DNA of 64,000 nt. Origin: an uncultured Methanomethylovorans sp. GTDB taxonomy: Archaea; Halobacteriota; Methanosarcinia; Methanosarcinales; Methanosarcinaceae. Below, piece by piece: positions 24,716-34,216 of the stretch (positions within the stretch are counted from its first letter, which is position 1; each line of letters opens with the position of its first letter). Under the pieces are notes generated by a model that saw nothing but the letters and a program-made list of their open reading frames with translations, searched no databases and was not told the origin of the DNA. The position numbers and the translations under genes were made by a program. The DNA is taken from the NCBI RefSeq assembly GCF_963678545.1, contig NZ_OY782870.1:2170001-2234000 (forward strand), given 5' to 3'.

Positions 24716-25867
24716 CTAAATGATATCCGTACCTCTGCTTATTATGTCAACGTATTCCTTGAAAAGGTACATCTTATATCTTTTTTTACCAGTCACTTCG
24801 TTGAGAATACCTATTTCCTCAAATTTGCTCACAAGGCTATTTGCGGTGACGGACGATATGTTTAACCTATCAGCAATGTCCTTGCTGCTGATAAGGGGAC
24901 TGTCGAACAGCAGGTTTATCAATCGTATGGCGTGGATGCTTGAGATCGAGTTTTCATAGACCTTATTTGTCATATCGTCTTTTAATTTTATGATCTCCCT
25001 TGCGGTGTTAACCGCTTCCTGGGAGGTTTCACTAACACCTTTGAGGAAGAACTTGAGCCAATCTTCCCACGCACCTTCCGTGCGTACTTTCATAAGCAGA
25101 TCATAATATTCGCTTCTATTGTTCTTCAAGTAAAAACTCAGGTACAAAAGCGGCTTTGACAGTATTTCTTTCCAGACAAGATAGAAGGTGATGATAAGTC
25201 GTCCCATCCTGCCATTGCCATCGAGGAATGGGTGAATGGTTTCGAACTGGGCATGTATCATTCCGATCTTGATAAGCGGCGGAATGTTGTCCTTTTCGTT
25301 CAGGAACCTTTCCAATGCTTGCATTGCAGGTACGGTTATAGCCGGTGTTGGTGGTACAAAGATCGCTTCTCTTATTGAAGCGCCTGGTGTGCCAACGTAG
25401 TTCTGAAGAACTTTGAAATTACCGGAATTCAGTCCATCCCCTCTTGTTCCCTCCAGCAGGATCTTATGGATCTCTTTTATAAGGTCTAGGGACATTGAGG
25501 TTTCGACCAGTCTTTCAATTCCATAGTTCAGAGCTTTGATGTAATTTACAACTTCCTTTATTTCACTGATAGCTTCTTTTGGTACAAGGTTCGCTTCAAA
25601 TTCCAGAACTCCTTCAAGGGACGCCTGTGTGCCTTCGATCTGTGAACTAAGGAGAGCCTCTTTCTTAACGTACATTGCAATGAAAAGGTCCAGGTTTGGT
25701 AGAACCGAAGTAATCCCATCCAGCCTTGCAAGATTCCTGTCAGCCTTTGAAAGCAACAAACGTAGTTCATCATCATATTCGATAGGAAGCTCTGGCGGCA
25801 ACTCCCTGGGTATGAAAGATCTGTAACCTTCAGGCGTCAAAACAAATTTCCCGGCTCTTTCATTCAT
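24716..25867 (-). CDS. Fic family protein with C-terminal winged helix
   Basis: 383 residues. N-terminal Fic_N region contains the self-inhibitory helix motif SSQIEGT ([S/T]xxxE[G/N], about residues 77-82), which blocks ATP in its resting state. The catalytic loop HPFLDGNGRMGR (about 216-227) has the His and the Arg needed for AMP transfer. The last 70 residues form a winged helix (SSKDIADRLNISSVTANSLVSKF). Such three-part proteins typically regulate their own promoter, and a palindrome cluster sits just upstream. Target unknown. Confidence 0.93.
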   Translation of the reverse strand: MNERAGKFVLTPEGYRSFIPRELPPELPIEYDDELRLLLSKADRNLARLDGITSVLPNLDLFIAMYVKKEALLSSQIEGTQASLEGVLEFEANLVPKEAISEIKEVVNYIKALNYGIERLVETSMSLDLIKEIHKILLEGTRGDGLNSGNFKVLQNYVGTPGASIREAIFVPPTPAITVPAMQALERFLNEKDNIPPLIKIGMIHAQFETIHPFLDGNGRMGRLIITFYLVWKEILSKPLLYLSFYLKNNRSEYYDLLMKVRTEGAWEDWLKFFLKGVSETSQEAVNTAREIIKLKDDMTNKVYENSISSIHAIRLINLLFDSPLISSKDIADRLNISSVTANSLVSKFEEIGILNEVTGKKRYKMYLFKEYVDIISRGTDII

Positions 25868-25880
25868 AAGATAACGATCC

Positions 25881-26010
25881 TTTACTAAGAGTTCACGTTC
25901 ACACTTTAAGTAAAGCCTTCTTTACTTAGAATCTAGTTAGCATTTTAAGTAAATGTTTCTTTATTTAAAATAGTATCTTTAACTCTAAGCAAAAGCTCCT
26001 TTACTTAGAA
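25881..26010. promoter_or_regulatory. Three inverted repeats plus a half site upstream of fic
   Basis: TAAGTAAAG-CCTT-CTTTACTTA (25907-25928, perfect), TTTTAAGTAAA/TTTATTTAAAA (25943-25970), TCTAAGCAAAAG-CTC-CTTTACTTAGA (25984-26009), and a half site TTTACTAAG at 25881. Spacing between sites is about 37-40 bp. They lie 40-140 bp upstream of the fic ATG and share the core AAGTAAAG, so they probably bind one protein, most simply the winged helix of Fic itself. The remainder to 26253 shows no gene. Confidence 0.65.
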
Positions 26011-26253
26011 TAACAAAAGTCAAATCGATTTCTTGCCATCCAGGCATGGACACAAATTCAGGCGCGCAGAACTCGACCCGCCACTTAATCCTAATATTAC
26101 GTCTATTTTTATCCTTAATTTTAAGATAATTTAAAATGTATTTATCCCTCCGCCCTCATACCTAAACATTGTATCCTTCTTTCCGCAGATGTACTTTGAT
26201 TTTTGGTAATTTTCGTAGAAATATGTAAATAGGGGTTACTTGATATTGAATCT

Positions 26254-27132
26254 TTGATTCTCATGCACATTACCACTAGCTCTCTGGATCATCACGGTAT
26301 AGTTTCTGGAATTTACGATGAACTTGAAATTGCTAGTGTTATTGATGAAGTGCTGCCCAAACATGGGCAGCACAAGTTAGCACATTCACAAATATTGAAA
26401 GCAATGATCCTTAATTGTCTTGGTTTCACTGATAGTCGATTATATATGTACTCTCAGTACTTTGAAACTATCCCTATTGAAAGGCTTCTAGGTTCAGGAA
26501 TTAGTGCTTCTGATCTTACTGATGATGTTTTAGGCAGAACACTTGATAGTATCCATAATGTTGATCCAACTCAGCTTTTCATGAAAATCGCTCTGAAAAC
26601 GATGAAAAAGATCAACCTAAAAACTCAACTGCTTCACTGTGATACCACAAATTTCAGTGTTTACGGCGATTATGAAAATAGCAGCGATGGATCTACAATT
26701 GAGATAACTTATGGTCATGCCAAAGACAAAAGGGATGACTTGAAACGTTTTGGATTAGGAATGATCACAAATCAGTGCGGAATCCCATTATTTGCAAAGG
26801 CTTATTCTGGCAACACTTCAGACAAGGAGAGTATAATTAAAGCCATGAAAAGACTTAAGGAAAACATAACTTTTCCGGATGATGTTTATTACATAGCTTA
26901 CAGTGCTTTATATTCTGAGGATAACATAAAATCAATGGGAGAAAGCATGAAGTGGATTACCAGGGTTCCTCAAACACTGACTCTTTCTAAGGAGTTATTG
27001 AGCTCTGATCTGAAATTCACACAAGGAGAAGATCATCGATACTCTTTTCATGAAACCTTTGTGAACTATGCCAATGTAGAACAAAAGTGGGTTATTGTTC
27101 ATTCGACTGAAATGCAATTTATTAGTAATTAA
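26254..27132 (+). pseudogene. IS1634-like transposase, truncated and with a substituted catalytic residue
   Basis: N-terminal DUF4277 pattern (LDHHGIVSGIYDELEIASVI) and an IS4-type DDE core: first Asp in LHCDTTNFSVYG. The second acidic position, usually Asp before SALYSEDN, reads IAYSALYSEDN here, so Asp appears replaced by Tyr. The frame ends at 292 codons, whereas members are about 500+ residues, and the third catalytic Glu region is missing. No terminal inverted repeats were found. It is therefore an inactive remnant; 27133-27333 carries only short open pieces. Confidence 0.8.
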
Positions 27133-27333
27133 ATGGTTTCTAAAAGGACATATAATGATGAATAAAGGGATGGTTATTTATGATACCGGGATCGAATATT
27201 CTTGAACAGTTGATAACTAATGGATTGACAGCAATTCGGTATCAAGTGGATTATGGAGCGAGAAGAAGCTCATTGCAGTAGGAAATACTTGATTTCTGGT
27301 TATTAATCGTGAAAACAACATTGGAGACACAAT

Positions 27334-27783
27334 ATGCCAAGCAATCATAAACCTGGAGACTCATCTACACAGAAAGAAGCACATGAATACATCAGAAAAG
27401 AGTTGGCTGCAATATTGGGATTAAATGAACGCAGACTTTCAGACACAAGGATTGATGTAAAAGATTCTTTTATGGAATTTACTTCCCTCTCCAAAGATCT
27501 AAGAATCGTTTGTGAGGCATCTGCACATATAGGAAAAACAAAAACTGCTCAAATTCATAAAGTAATGAACAATGCAATGAAAATGTTATTTCTTGAGCAG
27601 CTTGAAGGCGTATCATATCGAAAAATACTTGTGTTTATTGATGACGAAGCTGCAAGTAAGTTTGTAGGAAATGGATGGCATGGAGAATGTTTGAGAAAGA
27701 ATGGTATTGAAGTAATGGTTGTCAATGTCCCCGAGTACATTAAAGAGAAAGTTAAAGGAACGCAGAAAGATCAATCTAGGTAA
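27334..27783 (+). CDS. Possible PD-(D/E)XK-type nuclease-like protein
   Basis: 149 residues with GGAGAC about 8 nt upstream of ATG. The core LRIVCEASAHIGKTKTAQIHKVMNNAMK followed by ILVFIDDEAASKF has the look of the Glu-x-Lys half of restriction-nuclease-like folds in small accessory proteins, with a final strand IEVMVVNVPEYIKE. No partner methyltransferase adjoins it. Functional assignment is weak; the gene itself looks real. Confidence 0.5.
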   Translation: MPSNHKPGDSSTQKEAHEYIRKELAAILGLNERRLSDTRIDVKDSFMEFTSLSKDLRIVCEASAHIGKTKTAQIHKVMNNAMKMLFLEQLEGVSYRKILVFIDDEAASKFVGNGWHGECLRKNGIEVMVVNVPEYIKEKVKGTQKDQSR

Positions 27784-27836
27784 GTTAATTTATACCTGAA
27801 TTGATATTTCGTATGGGTGTGATTGCACCCCGTTGA

Positions 27837-27983
27837 TTACCGTACTTCCACCAGGCACACTAATCCGGCATGTTCCCTGAACTCCAGCATAGTTCCCTTT
27901 TTCCACCCCTTGAGATCAGCAATACTTTTGGGTATGGTCACAGACAACCTATGAGAGTTCTCTTGAATCTTTACTGTGCTCAT
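27837..27983 (-). CDS. AbrB/SpoVT-type DNA-binding protein
   Basis: A 48-residue frame: MSTVKIQENSHRLSVTIPKS then a short helix, GTMLEFREHAG and a last strand. This is the swapped-hairpin AbrB fold at minimal size. GAGGTGAAATC lies just upstream of ATG. A promoter with TATA-like ATGTACT...TATGT lies beyond. Either a solitary regulator or the antitoxin of a lost pair. Confidence 0.75.
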   Translation of the reverse strand: MSTVKIQENSHRLSVTIPKSIADLKGWKKGTMLEFREHAGLVCLVEVR

Positions 27984-28177
27984 GATTTCACCTCGACATA
28001 TACCTTAATGTCTACATAGTACATAACCTTAACATCGGTAAGGAAAGATTAAGTAAAAAGGACCCATCTACTAAATTGGGCTATTATATCCCAGTTTGCG
28101 AGGGTACCATATCAATTGTATCCACATTAAAAGTGTTCGTGTATGCCTACCACTTAGTAGGTGCTGCATCATACACA

Positions 28178-28204
28178 AAAAAAAATCACCAGCATATTGC
28201 TGGA
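28178..28204 (-). terminator. Terminator after pth2
   Basis: On the minus strand CCAGCA-ATA-TGCTGG (28204-28190) is followed directly by TGA and a run of about nine T (28186-28178). It lies 27 nt after the pth2 stop, so the rimK-pth2 transcript probably ends here rather than continuing to truD. Confidence 0.8.
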
Positions 28205-28231
28205 AATACTATATCCCTCTACGGATAATAT

Positions 28232-28579
28232 TTAGAGGAGCTTGAGATCCTTGGTTATTTTATCCAGATCCTGAGCCCTTGCGGGACCAATACCCAATAC
28301 AGTTACTGTCCCTGGTTCTACCTCTGTAAGACCCGCATCAGCAATAAGCGCAGTGGGAAATCCCTCTCTTCTGGCCTTTTCCTTAAACTCGAAAAGGTCT
28401 TTGAGTGCTGGAACCCTTAAAACCACTTTTTTCTGTCCACCTTCTTTCCAGTTATCCAAAGCGGACTTTGAAGCCCAGCTGCTGGCAGATACAGCTGCAT
28501 GTGCAACTTGTACTGCAAGCTTGCCTTTTGAAAGTTTCAGATCATCTCTCACAATAATGCATTGTTTATATTCATCCAT
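28232..28579 (-). CDS. pth2: Peptidyl-tRNA hydrolase, archaeal/eukaryotic type
   Basis: Cleaves peptidyl-tRNA released by stalled ribosomes. 115 residues with all family marks: CIIVRDDLKLSKGKLAVQVAHAAV, the Lys/Asp pair around FPTALIADAGLTEVEPGT, and the end VLGIGPARAQDLDKIT. Lies 34 nt after the rimK-type ligase stop. Same orientation as truD far downstream. Confidence 0.97.
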   Translation of the reverse strand: MDEYKQCIIVRDDLKLSKGKLAVQVAHAAVSASSWASKSALDNWKEGGQKKVVLRVPALKDLFEFKEKARREGFPTALIADAGLTEVEPGTVTVLGIGPARAQDLDKITKDLKLL

Positions 28580-28613
28580 TAACTAAGCCTCATATAAAAC
28601 ATAAATTTGTAGA

Positions 28614-29519
28614 TCAGAATTTTGATGGTATATAATCCAGAATGTATCCGGCAACATTAATTCCACATGACTTATATATACCTGCGCCTGAAGGAGTTCC
28701 ATTTACCTCTAGCACCATAGTTCCTTGCGGTCCTTCTATGAGGTCCACTCCTGCAAATACAGTACCTACAGCTTCTGCAGCTTTAGCACAGATCTCTTTT
28801 TGGGATGGAGTAAGAACACAAAGAGAGGATGTACCACCCTGGCTAAGGTTGTTTATCCAATGGCCTTGCTGTGCAGACCGATATATAGAACCCAGTACTT
28901 TTCCATTTACTACAAAAGCACGGATGTCCCTTCCCTGGTTTTCTATGAACTCCTGAATATAGAGCATGCCCCAGCTATCGATCATTTGTGTGATCTGGTC
29001 TTCCCAGGAAATTTGTGAAAAAGAACCATTCGGTTCTATCATTTTTCCATCTTTAACCCTGATGATTCCTTTTCCTTTGTAGCCAAAGACGGGTTTTACG
29101 ACTGCATCTCTGAGGTCACTTATTATTTCAATGGCTTTACTTCTATCCTGTACTGAAAAAGTAGCTGGTACCGGAAGGCCTGCTTTTGAAAGCAAATATG
29201 TGGTATGATATTTATTTGCAGCATTTCTGATAGCTTCAGGGCTGTTAAGGATAAGCGTACCTTGCATTTCAAGTTGCCTTAGGACATCGAACCTAAAAGA
29301 AACACCGTCCATTGATCCAGCACCGACATCCCTCACCACAAGGGCATCAAGGGTGGGAAGAATTAGACCCTTATTAGTGATGATTACTTCGTCCCTGATG
29401 ACAACTTCAGTATCCCTAAGATCAATTACATAGGCGTCAAAACCTCTGTAAACTGCAGTTTTCAGAAGTGCAGAAGAAGTCCAATCATGCGGATCAGTGA
29501 CAGCAATTCCAAGTCTCAT
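28614..29519 (-). CDS. RimK-family ATP-grasp alpha-L-glutamate ligase (MptN/CofF type)
   Basis: About 301 residues with ATP-grasp elements: VVKPVFGYKGKGI (ATP-binding Lys and Gly-rich loop), YIQEFIENQGRDIRAFVV, SLSQGG-type segment (NNLSQGGTSS) and the Mg site in VLEVNGTPS. Methanogen members add glutamate to tetrahydromethanopterin (MptN, giving tetrahydrosarcinapterin) or F420 (CofF); I cannot separate the two by eye. I start at ATG 29519 (MRLGIAVTDPHDW) because a TATA-like TTTAATACGTATA is about 27 nt upstream, as for a leaderless mRNA. Confidence 0.88.
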   Translation of the reverse strand: MRLGIAVTDPHDWTSSALLKTAVYRGFDAYVIDLRDTEVVIRDEVIITNKGLILPTLDALVVRDVGAGSMDGVSFRFDVLRQLEMQGTLILNSPEAIRNAANKYHTTYLLSKAGLPVPATFSVQDRSKAIEIISDLRDAVVKPVFGYKGKGIIRVKDGKMIEPNGSFSQISWEDQITQMIDSWGMLYIQEFIENQGRDIRAFVVNGKVLGSIYRSAQQGHWINNLSQGGTSSLCVLTPSQKEICAKAAEAVGTVFAGVDLIEGPQGTMVLEVNGTPSGAGIYKSCGINVAGYILDYIPSKF

Positions 29520-29789
29520 TATGGGGTATAAAGAAACTCTATACGTATTAAAGTACTCACTAAGTATACTGTGTTGGTATTGTGAAGATACGCCATTATA
29601 GATGTGATCGCTCAGAACTTTGAGGGCATCATAAACAAAATTCTCTGACATACAACCGTTTAATGTGAGAGCTAAAAATAGAGATATCAATAGTTTAAGA
29701 GACAAATACCATTGATATTACATAGTATATTTGATTTTGTTCGCTTGAATCCCCGCTTGAATATAAAGAATTTCTATATACCTTTGTAT

Positions 29790-29972
29790 TTACTTCCTTT
29801 TATAAAATTCAATAAGCCCTGCAACTCCAACTATTATTAAGACTACAGGAAACCAGGGGATATTGATTGTTAATATATTCAACTCATTTATTAACCACAA
29901 TATACCGGTAACCAATATTATCACCGGGATCGTGGGAAAAGTTTCTTTCTTGGGACTCTTTTCACTCTCCAT
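29790..29972 (-). CDS. Small two-TM membrane protein (LiaF-type TM domain, DUF5668-like)
   Basis: 60 residues: a short basic tail, hydrophobic segment PTIPVIILVTGILWLI, a short loop, then FPVVLIIVGVAGLIEFYKR. This arrangement is that of LiaF-like TM domains. GGGGTG lies upstream of ATG. Function unknown. Confidence 0.75.
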   Translation of the reverse strand: MESEKSPKKETFPTIPVIILVTGILWLINELNILTINIPWFPVVLIIVGVAGLIEFYKRK

Positions 29973-30134
29973 TAAATCACCCCATATTTAAATACGAATT
30001 TATCATTATTTAACGTTTCCAAAAATGTAGATATATAGGAACTGGCAGTATAATTCAGTACAGTGTTGGTGGTTACATGCTCAATATTGAGTTTTGCTCG
30101 ATTAGCAGTATGCTTTTGATAGGAGGAGCCGTAA

Positions 30135-30941
30135 ATGAGAAAAGCATTGATTGACGTGTTATTTGCTTCAGATCAGAGAAAGGAGGTTCTTCTATTGTTG
30201 CAGGAAGAAACAAAAGAAACGGAAAATCTCCTCACGTCCCTGAAAACAACAAGAAAGAAATTACTTTCACAGATGAAGGTCTTGGAAGAACATCATCTTG
30301 TTTCTCACTATGATGATTCCTACGAATTGACCGCTATCGGAAAACTAGTAGTTGATGAAATAGTTCCTTTATTAGATAAGATTGAGGTTTTAGATACAGA
30401 TATTGATTATTGGGGAACTCGTAAACTTGACTTTGTTCCACCTCATCTTTTTAAAAGACTACTGGAACTTAAGGAATGCCAGATAATAAATCCTTATACA
30501 CAGAGTATATATGCTCGACCACTAGATATATATGGGACAGATGATGAATTCCAAGAGACTTCGAAGAATAGCGATAATTTTTGTGCAGTCACTGCATTTT
30601 TTCACCCACACTTTATCAGTATGTTTACAGAGATGCTTCATGGCAAGGTAAAAATAAACATAATCGTTACCCCGAATGTGGTTGACATTATAAGAAATCA
30701 ATACCAAGCTGAATATATAGAAATCATTAAAAGTAAATTGTTTAATTTGTTTGTTTACCCCAAAAAAATAGACTTTGTATCTTTTGCCTATAACGAATAC
30801 TACTTACTCATGCGTTTGCTGACTAACGAGGGAAACTACGATTATAAGTACATGCTAAGTTCCAGCCAAAATGCACTTGATTGGGGAAAAGTACTCTTTG
30901 AATATTACTTGAAAGATTCTGTGCCATTGGCGAGAATCTAA
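30135..30941 (+). CDS. wHTH transcriptional regulator with FilR1 (DUF1724) domain
   Basis: 268 residues. N-terminal winged helix (LTSLKTTRKKLLSQMKVLEEHHLVSHYDD, split over about residues 30-65), then the FilR1-type effector domain (DYWGTRKLDFVPPHLFKRL, FCAVTAFFHPHF, ISLF-like strands, LLTNEGNYDYKYMLSS). This family is expanded in Methanosarcinales, where members control methyltransferase genes and filament formation. RBS AGGAGG lies 10 nt upstream of ATG. No neighbouring target operon is evident. Confidence 0.92.
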   Translation: MRKALIDVLFASDQRKEVLLLLQEETKETENLLTSLKTTRKKLLSQMKVLEEHHLVSHYDDSYELTAIGKLVVDEIVPLLDKIEVLDTDIDYWGTRKLDFVPPHLFKRLLELKECQIINPYTQSIYARPLDIYGTDDEFQETSKNSDNFCAVTAFFHPHFISMFTEMLHGKVKINIIVTPNVVDIIRNQYQAEYIEIIKSKLFNLFVYPKKIDFVSFAYNEYYLLMRLLTNEGNYDYKYMLSSSQNALDWGKVLFEYYLKDSVPLARI

Positions 30942-31179
30942 CGACTCATCATTATTTTATTTACTATTTTTTATCATGTTTGCCGAATTCACTATATGGA
31001 ATGAACGAACATGGGATTTTTTAAGGGTACTCTCCATTATAGGAAACAGAATTCTAAAGCAGATAAGTTATTTACTTTGAATGCTCATGTAAGGGAAAAG
31101 TTGGAGATGTGGGAAGAAGCGTGAAGTTGTTTGAAATTATTAGAAGAATTATCTGCCTAAGAATTCAAAATTCTAGCTT

Positions 31180-31866
31180 TTAAATTATCATCTCCGCCCA
31201 GATGCCTTTTTCTTCAATGACAGCTGCTGGCAAATCAATTATTTTTTCAACTGCATCGATAATCACTCCGTCTGCAGTTGCGATCACATATTCAGAACCT
31301 GCGTTCTTAAGGTCAAAGTCTGCATGTGCAGAGGTTGACACTTCTCCTTGCAAAGATGACAAAACCATTTCCTGTCTTATTATAACTGCCAGTTCTCCAC
31401 TCTGGCTCATCTGTGAATCCAACAGCACTTTCACATATGGGACACTGAATTTTGAAAGTGTGGAACACATCCGTTTCACAGCTTCAATTGTAATATCAGT
31501 ATTATTATGGGATCTGAAAACTCCTCTTGTGTCACGGACAAAACCATCATCACATAGCCACAACGTATGACATTCCAGCATGCTCTCTATAGCAATCAAA
31601 ACATTATACCCATCTACCAGGATTTTCTTGCCTGCAACTTCTTTGCAGGTAAGCCTTTTTTTATTACGTGCAATAGCTGTGTTTGGTGATATTATCACTC
31701 TGGTGAGAACATTCCGTTCATTTTTTTCAAGGTGATAGTGATCACAGACAAATCTTATTGATGATGTTTTAGAGTATCCCTTCTCCAGCAAATACCGAAT
31801 ATCTCTGGCAGGAAGGGATAATTTACTAATCTTGGAGTCTACATTTTCTGTTAAAGCTCCTTGCAT
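31180..31866 (-). CDS. DUF434 domain protein with PIN-like C-terminus
   Basis: 228 residues. N-terminal DUF434 (RDIRYLLEKGYSKTSSIRFV and the start of CDHYHLEKNER). The second half has a PIN/DUF5616-like pattern of acidic residues (KILVDGYNVLIAIES, TDITIEAVKRM, KVLLDSQMSQSG, HADFDLKNAG, VIATADGVIID), which suggests a metal-dependent nuclease fold. Common in archaeal genomes as a stand-alone gene. Confidence 0.85.
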   Translation of the reverse strand: MQGALTENVDSKISKLSLPARDIRYLLEKGYSKTSSIRFVCDHYHLEKNERNVLTRVIISPNTAIARNKKRLTCKEVAGKKILVDGYNVLIAIESMLECHTLWLCDDGFVRDTRGVFRSHNNTDITIEAVKRMCSTLSKFSVPYVKVLLDSQMSQSGELAVIIRQEMVLSSLQGEVSTSAHADFDLKNAGSEYVIATADGVIIDAVEKIIDLPAAVIEEKGIWAEMII

Positions 31867-32079
31867 AAGATGATTTAAGGTTGTTTATTATAAGTATCTG
31901 GCCAGATGGTAATTGGAAGGTAAATATATATAGATTAAAATATAAATTGAATCATGTTAATATTTCCACTCTGGCGTTAACTTTTAGAACTGTTAAACTA
32001 ATCCAAACTACGACATCTAATGGATTTGGCATAAATACTAAAAAAAATACATGTCATCTGGTGATTGCAAAGGGATACA

Positions 32080-33366
32080 ATGGAAAGCAAAAACAAAGAT
32101 ATAATCCTTATCGTGGATGACGAGGAAATGAACATAAACCTGCTTGAAGCATATCTGATGAATGATTATCAGATCATTACAGCGTACACAGGTAACGAAG
32201 CTCTGGAAAAGGTAAAAGAAAAAAAGCCAGACCTGGTGCTTCTTGATGTCATGATGCAGGACATGAATGGATATACTGTATGTGACAAACTAAAAAGTTC
32301 ACCTGAAACCCAATTCATTCCAGTTGTTATGGTAACCTCTTTGTCAGGTCGTGAAGACCGTATTCAGGGTATCAGTGCAGGAGCAGATGATTTTCTTACA
32401 AAACCACTTGACAGATTGGAACTGAAGACCCGAGTTAGCTCTCTTTTGAGGATTAAACATCTTCATGATAGCCTCATAGAAGAGAAAAAGCAGTTAAGAA
32501 AGACAAATGAATATCTGGATAATTTAATGAGAGCCTCGCCTATAGCTACTCTTACAATAGATTCAGATCAAAACATCCTAACCTTGAACCTGAGTGCTAT
32601 ACAACTATTAGGATATGGGAAGGATGAGCTTGCTGGACTACCCATAACCAACATTACAGGTGGCAAGTGGCTTGAGTTCACAGATAAAAAAGATTATGAG
32701 ACTTTCTTTGTTAAAAAGAATAAAGAATATACTCCAATGAACGTTTCAACTTCTGTTTTCAAAGGGAATGGAAATAAGATAATGATCATAACCCTGCAGG
32801 ACCGTTCAGAACTAAGAGGACTGTTCATAACCCCTGTGAAAGAAGAGATTTCTGAAAAGCAAGACTTTAGTGGTATTTTCCTTGAAAGCGGTTCTATTTA
32901 CCTGATACCAAACCATGACTCTGACGAAGGGTATAAAATATTTACAAACGTTGTGAAAAGCGGGATGCAAGGATTATGTATTACCCGTCAAAATCCTGAG
33001 AAGATCAGGGACAAATACAATCTGACAAAAACACCTATGATCTGGCTGACCAAGAACAGAATACACGGTCAGCAAGTGATAGACCCATCGGAGTTATTCA
33101 AAATATTCCCTACTGTATTTGATTTTATAAACAAGGCACAAGATGGAATTATCCTTTTAGATGGAATTGAATTTTTATCTTTGTTTAATGATGTACGTTC
33201 TGTAGTAAAACTTATGGAACAGACCAACGATACTATTATGGCATCCTCATCTAGGATGATATTGCAACTTGATCCTGAGGTCTTTGATAAAAAGGAATAT
33301 CATTTACTGAAGAGATGGATGAAATTGATTTCTTCTGAGAATAAGGAAATCGAACAGCCAACATAA
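32080..33366 (+). CDS. Response regulator with PAS and DUF835 domains
   Basis: 428 residues. REC domain (ILIVDDEEMN, phospho-Asp in VLLDVMMQDMNG, Lys in FLTKPLD), PAS (about 135-235, RASPIATLTIDSDQ) and a C-terminal DUF835 (SIYLIPNHDSDEGYKIF, ILLDGIEFLS, MASSSRMILQLDPEVFD). DUF835 is a KaiC-like fold without ATPase motifs. ATG 32080 has AAAGGGAT upstream; the TTG at 32065 is less likely. The next gene is a true KaiC-like ATPase, so the two probably signal together. Confidence 0.9.
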   Translation: MESKNKDIILIVDDEEMNINLLEAYLMNDYQIITAYTGNEALEKVKEKKPDLVLLDVMMQDMNGYTVCDKLKSSPETQFIPVVMVTSLSGREDRIQGISAGADDFLTKPLDRLELKTRVSSLLRIKHLHDSLIEEKKQLRKTNEYLDNLMRASPIATLTIDSDQNILTLNLSAIQLLGYGKDELAGLPITNITGGKWLEFTDKKDYETFFVKKNKEYTPMNVSTSVFKGNGNKIMIITLQDRSELRGLFITPVKEEISEKQDFSGIFLESGSIYLIPNHDSDEGYKIFTNVVKSGMQGLCITRQNPEKIRDKYNLTKTPMIWLTKNRIHGQQVIDPSELFKIFPTVFDFINKAQDGIILLDGIEFLSLFNDVRSVVKLMEQTNDTIMASSSRMILQLDPEVFDKKEYHLLKRWMKLISSENKEIEQPT

Positions 33367-33438
33367 TTTATAAAACATGAGGTTCTTTATAAATCATATT
33401 GATTACTCTGATCACAATGTTCTGGATTTGATATTAAT

Positions 33439-34158
33439 ATGAGGTTCATAGATACCATAGATGGTCTTAATGAAGTATTTGAAACTGATATACCAAGAGA
33501 TTTTGTGATCCTTGTGAAAGGTGCGGCAGGTACTCTTAAATCAGGTTTCACTTTTCAGATGCTCACAAAGTATCTAGACAGCACAGACGAATATGGCCTC
33601 TACATCACGCTTGAGCAAAGCAGAGATAACCACATTAAGAACATGGAAAGCATGGGAATTCCTGTATCCAAGAGATTGCACATAAGTGACTTTAGTGATT
33701 ACAGGGTCCAGTATGATGATTTTTCAGAGGACCTTATTAATCTTTTGCAGGACAACATCATTGAGTTCAAAAGAAAACTGGGAAACAAATGTACCTGCGT
33801 AGCTATTGATTCCCTTGGTGCGTTATATTCTTTACTTAATATAGAGCAAAAGGACCTGAGAAAACGTCTGTACAGGTTCCTTGAGATCCTGCGCAGAGAA
33901 AATATGAATATCTTTCTAATTCTCGAGACTGAAACTGATTATAATATGGAACAATCTGTAACAGGTACCGAAGGCTTTCTTGCAGATGGTATCATTGAAC
34001 TTGGCCTGCATTTTCAGGGCAACACCGCCAACCGTTATCTGCGTGTAAGAAAAATGAGAGCTACTGCACATAGCATGGAACCTTGGATACTTATTGTTTC
34101 CGATAATGGTCTTAAGGTCTACAAAGGCACTTTCAGCATGCCACTTAACTTGACCTGA
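33439..34158 (+). CDS. KaiC/RAD55-like RecA-superfamily ATPase
   Basis: 239 residues, a single RecA-like core. Walker A is VKGAAGTLKSGF (about residues 27-38), Walker B is CVAIDSLGAL (about 115-124), and GTEGFLADGIIEL corresponds to the KaiC loop 2 region. Follows the REC-PAS-DUF835 gene by about 70 bp and precedes a four-TM protein by 58 bp. Confidence 0.88.
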   Translation: MRFIDTIDGLNEVFETDIPRDFVILVKGAAGTLKSGFTFQMLTKYLDSTDEYGLYITLEQSRDNHIKNMESMGIPVSKRLHISDFSDYRVQYDDFSEDLINLLQDNIIEFKRKLGNKCTCVAIDSLGALYSLLNIEQKDLRKRLYRFLEILRRENMNIFLILETETDYNMEQSVTGTEGFLADGIIELGLHFQGNTANRYLRVRKMRATAHSMEPWILIVSDNGLKVYKGTFSMPLNLT

Positions 34159-34216
34159 AAGTATTGAGAAAGTTTATATTCCTTGAATAGATAAAGACCT
34201 TTACGGGGGTACCTTT

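Noticed and set aside
29520..29705. N-terminal extension of the rimK-type ligase that looks like a lipoprotein signal peptide (LALTLNGC)
   Set aside because: A TATA box lies about 27 nt before ATG 29519 and the protein from there matches the family start; the extension overlaps the promoter, so the signal-like sequence is chance.
31011..31124. 37-codon open frame starting MGFFKGTLHYRKQN
   Set aside because: No clear ribosome site or family; probably a remnant.
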